DNA of 12,805 nucleotides from an uncultured Thermoproteales archaeon (GTDB taxonomy: Archaea > Thermoproteota > Thermoprotei > Thermoproteales > Thermoproteaceae). The notes beneath the pieces were generated by a model. That model was not told where the DNA came from, searched no databases, and worked only from the letters and a program-made list of their open reading frames with translations. Below, piece after piece: positions 7,882-12,805 of this stretch. Each line of letters begins with the position of its first letter. Positions within the stretch are counted from its first letter, which is position 1. The DNA is taken from contig CAMLLK010000009.1 in assembly GCA_946480885.1 (NCBI GenBank), forward strand, positions 1 to 12,805, given 5' to 3'. Position numbers and translations under genes: made by a program.

Positions 7882-8066
7882 ACCGGCGCCCTAGCCTTAT
7901 CTCTCCTACCATATAGTTTTTTCAAAGATAGACAAGTCACATCCTCCACCCCCTCTACATAGCTATACAAACCGCCAATGGCCTCAGGCACAAGGCTAAG
8001 CTCTTCTTGAATAAATTTTAAAGCGTCTGCGCGTTGTCTCTCTAACGTTTCAAAATAGGTACTCAT
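7878..8066 (-). CDS. Small unknown protein (62 aa) heading the formate dehydrogenase operon
   Basis: A 62-aa protein that I do not recognise, beginning MSTYFETLERQ and ending RRDKARAPV. It looks soluble and helical, with acidic and amphipathic N-terminal helices (LERQRADALKFIQEEL) and a basic C-terminus; it has one Cys and no membrane helix. The frame is open up to 8102, but the ATG at 8066 is preferred because a TATA-like box (8089-8096) lies centred about 26 bp upstream and would itself be part of the coding region if the longer start were used. Its stop overlaps the start of the catalytic subunit gene (ATGA), implying coupled translation and a role with formate dehydrogenase, such as a chaperone or maturation aid. 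That role is inference from position only. Confidence 0.65.
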   Translation of the reverse strand: MSTYFETLERQRADALKFIQEELSLVPEAIGGLYSYVEGVEDVTCLSLKKLYGRRDKARAPV

Positions 8067-8088
8067 ATGAGAAAAATTTTTGGCTCTT

Positions 8089-8096
8089 TTTATATT
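8089..8096 (-). promoter_or_regulatory. TATA-like box of the formate dehydrogenase operon
   Basis: On the - strand the stretch reads AATATAAA within an A-rich run, centred about 26 bp before the ATG at 8066. It is the only good box upstream of the operon's first gene and predicts a leaderless mRNA. Confidence 0.55.
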
Positions 8097-8102
8097 TTTC
8101 AC

Positions 8103-8221
8103 TGATCTATAATTGTAAGTATATTTTTTTCTTTATTTATGTTTATTTGAATATATATGTTAATAATTATACATTTTTGTGTATTGTGTAAGAGTTTTAT
8201 TTATGGCGTGTATCTATACGT
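8103..8221. promoter_or_regulatory. AT-rich divergent intergenic region
   Basis: This 119-bp stretch separates the formate dehydrogenase operon (leftward) from the amidohydrolase gene (rightward). It is strongly AT-rich compared with the roughly 50% GC genes, with runs of T and several TA-rich elements. It probably holds the promoters of both genes and any shared regulatory sites, but I see no clear inverted-repeat operator. No ORF or RNA gene is evident. Confidence 0.5.
8195..8204 (+). promoter_or_regulatory. TATA-like box of the amidohydrolase gene
   Basis: TTTTATTTAT is centred about 23 bp before the GTG at 8222, consistent with a leaderless transcript starting at or close to that codon. 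Confidence 0.4.
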
Positions 8222-9271
8222 GTGAAATATAGAGCTAGATATGTCCTGGGTTGGGGGCTTGAGGTAGTTGAAGACGGTGTGGTGGAGGTGGACGACGGCG
8301 GGGTTGTAGTTGGTGTTGGGAGGTATACTGGGGGCGTTGTTGTAGATTTGGGAAATGTTGTATTGATGCCTCAGTTGTTAAACAGCCATGTCCACGTCCT
8401 CGACGTGGTGATGTTAGATAGAGATGATCTATACATCGACGACTTAGTTGGGTGGCCGCATGGCGTCAAGTACCACTTAGTGAAGAAGGCTGTGGAGAGG
8501 GGGCGGCACGTAAAGGCGTTGAGGAGTGTGGCTCAGAGAGTGCGTAGCTACGGCGTAGGCTGTGCTTTAATATACGCAGAGTACGCCCCCCGGGACGTAG
8601 AGAAGGTGTTTAAAGAGTGGGGTGTGGAGGCTGTGGTGTTTTCAGAAGCACACGGCGACTTTCCCGACTACCCCAACGTCCAAGTAGCCTCTCCTCTAGA
8701 CCACGACTTTGACTACTTGAGAGAGTTGAGGCGGAGGTATAGACTCGTCTCTACCCACGTCTCTGAGACGGCGGACTGCCACGAGGGGGGCGATTTAGAA
8801 ATTGCGTTGAAAGTACTCAACGCAGATGTCTTAATCCACCTTGTACACGTCACTAGAGAAGAGGCCGAGTCGATACCCCACAATAAGACTGTGGTAGTCA
8901 ACCCCCGGGCCAACGCCTATTTCGTGGGGAGAGTGGCGCCCGTCCCCTATCTACTACACCTAAAGCCTCTCATTGGCACAGACAATGTATTTATGAACGA
9001 GCCGGATCCATGGGCCGAGATGAAGTTCCTCCACGCCTACGCCGCCGCCGCTGGGTGGAGGCTGGGGGAGAGGGAGATACTTTCAATGGCCACTATATGG
9101 GGCTGGGAGAAGCTGAGGTGCCCCCCGCCTATTGCAGAAGGCCAGCGTCTAAGGGCTTTGGCAGTGGCTATGCCATACGACAGCGGCAAGATCTACAAAT
9201 TTTTAGTCAAGAGAGTCTCACATAGAGATTTAATTGGCTTTGTAGAGGGGAGAGAGGTAGTCGCTATTTAA
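8222..9271 (+). CDS. Amidohydrolase-superfamily metal-dependent hydrolase/deaminase
   Basis: A 349-aa TIM-barrel amidohydrolase of the cytosine deaminase/chlorohydrolase type. The N-terminal beta-sandwich segment (about 1-50) leads to NSHVHVLD with metal ligands His56 and His58. Next come STHVSE (His179, with Glu182 as a likely catalytic residue; relatives have HxxE), LIHLVHV (His206 and His209) and GTDN (Asp254), the usual mononuclear Zn/Fe pattern. The family hydrolyses C-N bonds of purines, pyrimidines and related ring compounds; the substrate here cannot be read from sequence. The GTG start follows a TATA-like box at leaderless distance. The gene is divergent from the formate dehydrogenase operon, so shared regulation is possible but unproven, and its stop codon overlaps the convergent gene at 9264 by 8 bp. 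Confidence 0.85.
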   Translation: MKYRARYVLGWGLEVVEDGVVEVDDGGVVVGVGRYTGGVVVDLGNVVLMPQLLNSHVHVLDVVMLDRDDLYIDDLVGWPHGVKYHLVKKAVERGRHVKALRSVAQRVRSYGVGCALIYAEYAPRDVEKVFKEWGVEAVVFSEAHGDFPDYPNVQVASPLDHDFDYLRELRRRYRLVSTHVSETADCHEGGDLEIALKVLNADVLIHLVHVTREEAESIPHNKTVVVNPRANAYFVGRVAPVPYLLHLKPLIGTDNVFMNEPDPWAEMKFLHAYAAAAGWRLGEREILSMATIWGWEKLRCPPPIAEGQRLRALAVAMPYDSGKIYKFLVKRVSHRDLIGFVEGREVVAI

Positions 9272-9746
9272 ACAACCGCCCGGCCTCTAGAGTCAATTCT
9301 TTCCACTTCTCTTTCAACTTCCCCACAGCTGTTGGCTCAACTGCCAAAGCTAATGAGGCGTCTATGAGGCGTTGGTAGCGCCTAGCCACGTCGCGGTACC
9401 ACCCGGCCAGGCGTCTGTCTCTAGAAGAGCGGATTTTTTGAAGTAGCCGGTCTATTTCCTCTGTTAGAGCAGCCGCTTGGCGTTCTATCGCTGACTTGGC
9501 CATGTGCCTAACTTCGTTGTATTGTTGCTCTGTGAGCTCTACTACGGCTATTTCAAAAAGCGGCCCCCTCCCCCCGGCGTCCCAAGTTTTAAAAATCTCT
9601 TCTTTCACATCCCCCACGGCTTTTTTAACTTTCTCTCTAGTGGCCCAAGTTAAGTAGACTCCGTCGGCTATCTCTAAGCCTGGGAGTTTCCTCCATAGTT
9701 TTTTTACATATTGGACGTCGTCGGACTTGACAATAATTAACAACAT
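9264..9746 (-). CDS. Hypothetical basic, coiled-coil-like protein (160 aa)
   Basis: The frame is open to 9776 (170 aa), but the ATG at 9746 gives a more natural start (MLLIIVKSDDVQYVKKLWRK). The protein begins with a short beta strand, then LWRKLPGLEIADGVYLTW, then long charged helices (about residues 80-125) that look coiled-coil-prone. The order 'W-R-x-L … DGVYL … long helical tail' faintly recalls the N-terminal domain of ChrB-type chromate resistance regulators, but this is too weak to name it. No membrane segment or cysteine motif is present. A TA-rich element at 9766-9774 (- strand) is about 24 bp upstream of ATG 9746. The gene ends with an 8-bp overlap with the convergent amidohydrolase, and its 5' side abuts the candidate sRNA promoter. 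Confidence 0.6.
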   Translation of the reverse strand: MLLIIVKSDDVQYVKKLWRKLPGLEIADGVYLTWATREKVKKAVGDVKEEIFKTWDAGGRGPLFEIAVVELTEQQYNEVRHMAKSAIERQAAALTEEIDRLLQKIRSSRDRRLAGWYRDVARRYQRLIDASLALAVEPTAVGKLKEKWKELTLEAGRLFK

Positions 9747-9748
9747 GA

Positions 9749-9758
9749 TTATATATAA
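9749..9758 (+). promoter_or_regulatory. TATA-like box for the candidate C/D box sRNA
   Basis: TTATATATAA is centred about 26 bp before the C-box-like motif at 9780. The element is nearly palindromic, but on the other strand it would sit too close (3-12 bp) to the ATG at 9746 to serve that gene. Confidence 0.45.
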
Positions 9759-9779
9759 CTGGGGGGAAATATACATTAG

Positions 9780-9829
9780 GTGATGAATTCGGCAGGAGTA
9801 GATATGTGAAGAGACTTAGCCCTAACTGA
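9780..9829 (+). ncRNA. Candidate C/D box guide sRNA (2'-O-methylation guide)
   Basis: A 50-nt stretch in an intergenic region has the order of an archaeal dual-guide C/D box sRNA. The C box is GTGATGA (9780-9786, perfect RUGAUGA), followed by a 12-nt guide (9787-9798), a weak D' box TAGA (9799-9802), a 3-nt spacer, the C' box GTGAAGA (9806-9812, six of seven), a 13-nt guide (9813-9825) and the D box CTGA (9826-9829, perfect). A TATA-like box at 9749-9758 predicts initiation close to the C box. Such sRNAs direct fibrillarin to methylate rRNA or tRNA opposite the fifth guide base upstream of D or D'. The D' box is poor and no terminal stem is obvious, so the call rests on box order, spacing and promoter position. 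Targets were not determined. Confidence 0.55.
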
Positions 9830-9879
9830 TATTATCTCACGCAGGTATGTTGAAACTTTTACCCCACCCCACCTGACTG

Positions 9880-9889
9880 TTTTATATAG
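9880..9889 (+). promoter_or_regulatory. TATA-like box of the TGT-like gene
   Basis: TTTTATATAG lies only 4-13 bp before the upstream TTG at 9893, but about 24 bp before the in-frame GTG at 9908. This spacing is the reason for choosing GTG 9908 as the start. Confidence 0.5.
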
Positions 9890-9907
9890 CCATTGTTTAA
9901 AATAAAA

Positions 9908-10819
9908 GTGAAGATTGTCCTCGGCACGCCTATAAACGCTGTGCCCCGGCCGTGGCTTTATTTTACTGTACCTGCCGTGATGGTAAATGTATTAGAGGCG
10001 AGGGGTGACCTCCGGAGTAGGCTGGGGTTTGAGGGGGAGCTCTGGCTCGACTCTGGCGGGTACCAAATCTTGAAAAGGGGCTTGGCGGTGGACGTGGGGG
10101 ATGTGTTAGAAATCTATCGTGGGGTAGATGTAGAGTTTTATCTATCTCTCGACGTGCCTCCCTCCCCAGCCGACCCTCCCCACGTGGCTGAGAAGAAGTT
10201 TAGACAGACTTACCGTAACTGGCTCAAGTTGGAAAAGGCGTTGGGCGACGCGGTGGTTCCTGTAGTACATATCTACCGCGACCCCAGGCTCTACTTTAAA
10301 TACTTAGAGCTCTACCTAGACGCCCCCGTCTTGGCCGTGGGGGGCGCCGTGCCGTACGTCTTAATTACCAGGGGGGCGCCTCGGGGGTCTAGAGAGTACG
10401 CCATGTGGCTAATTGCAGAGACTAGGAGAGTCTACCGGGGTAGGCTACACGTGCTGGGGCTGGGCAGCCCATCGGTCACGCCGATTTTGGCGAAGATCGG
10501 CGTCGACAGTACAGACAGCGCCACTTGGCGGCTCAAGGCGGCATACGGCAAAGTGGTGCTACCAGGCGGGGGCGAGAGACATGTGACAAACCGCGTGGTC
10601 AACTTCGGCAGGGCGAAGGCCACGCTGGAAGACCTACACACACTCTACACATTTCTAAAAAATACGGGCTTCCCAGCGCTAGACGACTTCTACCAAAGAC
10701 TCTCCACAAGTTTTGAATACCGCGCCCTAGTCAACGCGTGGGTAGTACTACACTCAAGAGAGCCCCCCAGATCCCCAACATTCTACAAACTGTACAAAAA
10801 CATCAACATAGTTCAGTAG
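9908..10819 (+). CDS. Small tRNA-guanine transglycosylase-like protein (TGT/DpdA-like)
   Basis: The 303-aa protein resembles the TIM-barrel catalytic domain of tRNA-guanine transglycosylases, which swap guanine for a 7-deazaguanine base. Matching motifs are LDSGGYQ (Asp48; TGT has DSGGFQ), LSLDVPPS (about 80-87; TGT has SFDEC), LAVGGAVP (142-149), HVLGLGSPSVTPI (181-193) and GVDSTDSATW (198-207), where Asp200 or Asp203 aligns with the region of the nucleophile Asp. It lacks the C-terminal CxCxxC zinc site of TGT and the PUA-type RNA-binding domains of archaeal ArcTGT (about 500-650 aa), so it is a minimal paralogue, closest in layout to short 'queuine/other tRNA-ribosyltransferases' and DpdA-type enzymes. 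RNA versus DNA substrate is unknown. The frame is open from TTG 9893, but the TATA-box spacing favours GTG 9908. No 7-deazaguanine synthesis genes adjoin it. Confidence 0.75.
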   Translation: MKIVLGTPINAVPRPWLYFTVPAVMVNVLEARGDLRSRLGFEGELWLDSGGYQILKRGLAVDVGDVLEIYRGVDVEFYLSLDVPPSPADPPHVAEKKFRQTYRNWLKLEKALGDAVVPVVHIYRDPRLYFKYLELYLDAPVLAVGGAVPYVLITRGAPRGSREYAMWLIAETRRVYRGRLHVLGLGSPSVTPILAKIGVDSTDSATWRLKAAYGKVVLPGGGERHVTNRVVNFGRAKATLEDLHTLYTFLKNTGFPALDDFYQRLSTSFEYRALVNAWVVLHSREPPRSPTFYKLYKNINIVQ

Positions 10820-10837
10820 TAGAAATATTAGGCGAAA

Positions 10838-10847
10838 TTGATATATA
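10838..10847 (+). promoter_or_regulatory. TATA-like box of the Trm112-like gene
   Basis: TTGATATATA is centred about 24-25 bp before the ATG at 10867, again fitting a leaderless or very short-leader mRNA. Confidence 0.45.
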
Positions 10848-10866
10848 GGTAGAGATAGTTGCCGTT

Positions 10867-11286
10867 ATGAAATATAGACTTATGGACGTCTTGGCGTGTC
10901 CCTACGACAAGACTTTTCCACTCCGCCTCGTGGTGTTAAAGAGGACTGAACACCCCCAGAGGCAGTACACCTGGCCCCGTAAGCCTTTTTGTGAAGAGTA
11001 CTGCGCCTACCGAGACATAAAGATAAAAGAACACCCAAAGCCAGAGGCGTTGCCATGTGAAGAGTGTCACAAGTGGGAGATAGAGACGGGCGTGATATAC
11101 TGCCCCAGCTGCGGCAGGTGGTACCCCATAATTGAAGAAATTCCGAGGATGTTGCCCGACGAGTTGAGGAACCAAAAAGAAGAAGTGGCGTTTCTCGAAT
11201 CTATAGCCAAGGAGTTGAGAGAAAAAGCCCCAGACATTGCAGACAAAATCCTCCAAGAGGGAAAACCCTTCAGGCTACAGCCCTAG
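10867..11286 (+). CDS. Trm112-like zinc-binding methyltransferase partner
   Basis: A 139-aa protein whose N-terminus (MKYRLMDVLACPYDKTFPL) and late CPSCGRWYPIIEEIPRMLPDE segment are typical of Trm112-family proteins. These stabilise and activate SAM-dependent methyltransferases acting on tRNA, rRNA and release factor. Cysteines are at 11, 42, 46, 64, 67, 79 and 82. Cys79/Cys82 with Cys11 would form the family zinc site; the usual second N-terminal Cys is replaced in CPYDK. The insert at about 25-70 carries CEEYC and CEEC, possibly a second metal site. A basic/acidic helix at about 100-130 ends the protein. The gene stands alone with its own TATA-like box, and its stop overlaps the livF remnant by 12 bp, tail to tail. 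The partner methyltransferase is not in this window. Confidence 0.82.
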   Translation: MKYRLMDVLACPYDKTFPLRLVVLKRTEHPQRQYTWPRKPFCEEYCAYRDIKIKEHPKPEALPCEECHKWEIETGVIYCPSCGRWYPIIEEIPRMLPDELRNQKEEVAFLESIAKELREKAPDIADKILQEGKPFRLQP

Positions 11287-11963
11287 ATAAGTCTTCTTTA
11301 TATAATCACTCTTTGCCAACTCTTCGCCAAGCCCCTCCATAACTATACGGCCGTTTTCTAAGACGTATGCATATTGACTAATCTCTAATGCAACTGCGAC
11401 GTTTTGTTCAACCAATAATATAGACACCTCGCCACTGATTTTTTTCAAAGTGTCGAAGAGATCTGCCACTACCTTAGGGGCCAGCCCAGCGCTCGGCTCG
11501 TCTATCATCAATAGCCTAGGCCTAGACATTAAAGCTCTGCCGATGGCTAACATCTGTTGTTCTCCCCCGCTGAGAGTCTTGGCCTTTTGACCGCGGCGTT
11601 CTCTTAGCCTTGGGAATAGTGAATATACCCACTCCAACGAGTCTCTAGCTTTGTCTCTAGCTCTTTTGACATATGCCCCCATTAATAGATTCTCCTCTAC
11701 TGACATGTCTGGGAATAGACGCCGCCCCTCTGGAACCAGCGCCATTCCTAAATCTACTTTTTTATACGGGGGGAGGTTCGTCACGTCGACCTCTCTAAAT
11801 TTCACAAAGCCCGACCACGGCTTGTAAGAAGCGTAGTTGTCTTCCCCGCCCCGTTGGGCCCAAGTAGCGCCGTGATTACGCACCTGTCGACTTTCAAAGA
11901 GACGCCGAAGAGTATTTTCAACTTGCCGTAGCCCGACTCTAACGTCTCTACTACAAGCGCCAT
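11275..11963 (-). pseudogene. livF: livF remnant: branched-chain amino acid ABC transporter ATPase, frameshifted
   Basis: LivF-type ATPase of a branched-chain amino acid (or related) importer, broken in two frames. From ATG 11963 the first frame reads MALVVETLESGYGK…, reaches an intact Walker A, GPNGAGKTT (35-43), and stops at 11802. The second frame resumes at about 11823 with KPWSG and carries the rest: VPEGRRLFPDMSVEENL, signature LSGGEQQ, Walker B LLMIDEPS and the switch His region to …TYLGL. Where the frames meet, about five or six residues normally present between GKTT-LL and the following PxSG are missing. The cause is therefore a small deletion whose length is not a multiple of three, near 11823-11825, rather than programmed frameshifting. 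An open frame starting at 11883 lacks Walker A and cannot make a working ATPase. Confidence 0.85.
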
Positions 11964-12102
11964 GGCCTCCCTAGATAAACCTCCACCACTTTAGGGGCGT
12001 TAAGAGCCACTTCTGGAGGCCCCTCCGATGTTACTTTCCCTTGGTGTATTACTGGGCTAGTCTAGCCACAGCCCTCACTCTATGTTCCACTAGCGAAATT
12101 GC
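11951..12102 (-). pseudogene. livG: livG 3' remnant (last ~50 codons)
   Basis: Only the C-terminal tail of the second Liv ATPase survives. From 12102 the frame reads AISLVEHRVRAVARLA (LivG proteins have a LVEHD-like switch-histidine motif here). After a frame change at about 12053, it continues VIHQGKVTSEGPPEV and NAPKVVEVYLG, the standard LivG ending, to a stop at 11951. Between LA and VIHQG about four residues are missing (relatives have a short …RV-type stretch), implying a ~10-bp deletion. The end overlaps the livF ATG, as in intact liv operons. Walker A, the Q-loop and most of the protein are gone, because at about 12100-12110 the sequence switches directly into livK. Confidence 0.75.
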
Positions 12103-12805
12103 GGATATGGATTGGCGGCTTTTATTTTTAAAATCTGTGGCGTCAAGTCCTTAGGAGTGGCTGGGTACACCTCATAGGCCACCACCTCAAACCCAAGTTT
12201 TTCTGCGTATTTCTTCGCGCCCTCGGCCACCATTCTATTAAACTCGCTGTCTCTATAGAGAATAGCCACTATCCTCGCGTTTGGGTCCGCAGCCTTTACC
12301 ATATCTAACACAGGCGCCATGTATTGACTAGCCACGGCGGCGGCGCCAATTACGACTTAAAGACCTGTTGGAAAATTATATCAGACGCAGCTCCCACCAC
12401 TGCCATCAAGACACCGTATTTCTCAGCAATAGGCGAAACACCAATCGCCAAGTCTGAGCCGTATGGACTTAGCAAAAAGTGTACTCTATCTCTAGTCACT
12501 AAAGTCTCCGTCAAGCTCTGCGCCAGTTCTAACTTAGACTCGCTGTCTCTATATATTAGCCTAATCTTTACTATCTTACCCCCGCAGTCCAAACCGCCTC
12601 TGTCATTAAACCAATTTACCACGGCCACGGCCCCCAGAGGGTTGTTGAGCCTCTGCGGCGTGGCGTCTAGACATAGGCATGGGAGTGCCAAGGACATCTA
12701 GACACTACAGACGTAGTATTCTGAGGAGTTGCCACCTCTTTTGTAGACAGTGGAGCCGTGGCGGACATTTCTCTCGTCGTTAGATAGACAAAGATTAAAA
12801 AGATT
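12090..12805 (-). pseudogene. livK: livK-type substrate-binding protein remnant, multiply frameshifted and truncated
   Basis: Extracellular binding protein of a Liv-type ABC importer, now in four frame segments. (1) From beyond the window edge to about 12697 runs a hydrophobic end of a signal peptide (IFLIFVYL) and a Thr/Ser/Pro linker. (2) About 12695-12645 reads VLGTPMPMSRRHAAEAQ. (3) About 12640-12356 reads GAVAVVNWFNDRGG, KIRLIYRDSESK and GAASDIIFQQVFK. (4) 12353-12105 reads GAAAVASQYMAPVLDM to LTPQILKIKAANP. The change from 3 to 4 is explained by loss of one base at 12354-12355; the earlier junctions also look like small deletions. After KAANP the expected ~200 C-terminal residues are absent and livG sequence follows. 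The true start lies outside the window. The family call is firm; the natural ligand is unknown. Confidence 0.82.

Noticed and set aside
8103..8221. tRNA, operator palindrome or CRISPR leader in the AT-rich intergenic region
   Set aside because: No cloverleaf, no clear inverted repeat and no direct repeats were seen; promoter elements explain the base composition.
9264..9746. ChrB-type chromate-resistance regulator
   Set aside because: Only a vague resemblance in the N-terminal W-R-L and DGVYL spacing; no chrA-like transporter nearby and too little similarity to name it.
11800..11830. Programmed frameshift in livF
   Set aside because: No slippery sequence stands out, several expected residues are missing at the junction, and neighbouring livG and livK are also broken, so a deletion explains it better.
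11275..11883. A short intact ABC ATPase starting at 11883
   Set aside because: It lacks Walker A, which lies upstream in another frame. The first 14 or so residues of this open frame are out-of-frame reading of the Walker A region, so it is a broken livF.
1..12805. CRISPR array, insertion sequence or integrated virus
   Set aside because: No regularly spaced repeats, transposase motifs, terminal inverted repeats or integrase were found; gene losses in the liv region need no mobile element to explain them.

Overview
The window looks like a chromosome segment from a hyperthermophilic crenarchaeon of the Thermoproteales, most likely a Pyrobaculum species. The reasons are protein style, many ATA/TTA/AGG codons, genes packed with little spacing, and archaeal TATA-like boxes about 23-27 bp upstream of start codons, which points to leaderless mRNAs. 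I cannot name the species without a search.

Layout. On the + strand are purK (4-1089), an unrecognised 213-aa gene (1105-1746), an amidohydrolase (8222-9271), a candidate C/D box sRNA (9780-9829), a small tRNA-guanine-transglycosylase-like protein (about 9908-10819) and a Trm112-like zinc protein (10867-11286). On the - strand, read from high to low coordinates, is a complete membrane-bound formate dehydrogenase locus. It runs: small unknown ORF (8066-7878), TAT-exported Mo/W catalytic subunit (7881-4417), four-cluster ferredoxin-like subunit (4420-3593), cytochrome b subunit (3556-2834), FdhE-like assembly factor (2853-2335) and FdhD sulfurtransferase (2345-1671). A 160-170 aa unknown protein (9746-9264) is also on the - strand. 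The right end (11275-12805, - strand) holds the wreck of a branched-chain amino acid (Liv-type) ABC transporter operon.

How the genes work together. The catalytic subunit carries a twin-arginine signal and a Cys (not selenocysteine) active site, so formate should be oxidised on the outer face of the membrane. Electrons would pass through the four [4Fe-4S] clusters of the second subunit to a diheme cytochrome b, and then to quinone. FdhD and FdhE mature the catalytic subunit. A TATA-like box between the beta and gamma genes suggests a second transcript for cytochrome plus maturation factors.

The Liv remnant shows a large fusion deletion. The middle of livK runs straight into the last ~50 codons of livG, with livH, livM and most of livG missing. 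Several further small frame-breaking deletions affect livK, livG and livF, so the transporter is dead at this locus. The main points for a second look are this decay, the sRNA candidate with a well-placed TATA box, the small TGT paralogue, and the small gene that heads the formate dehydrogenase operon.
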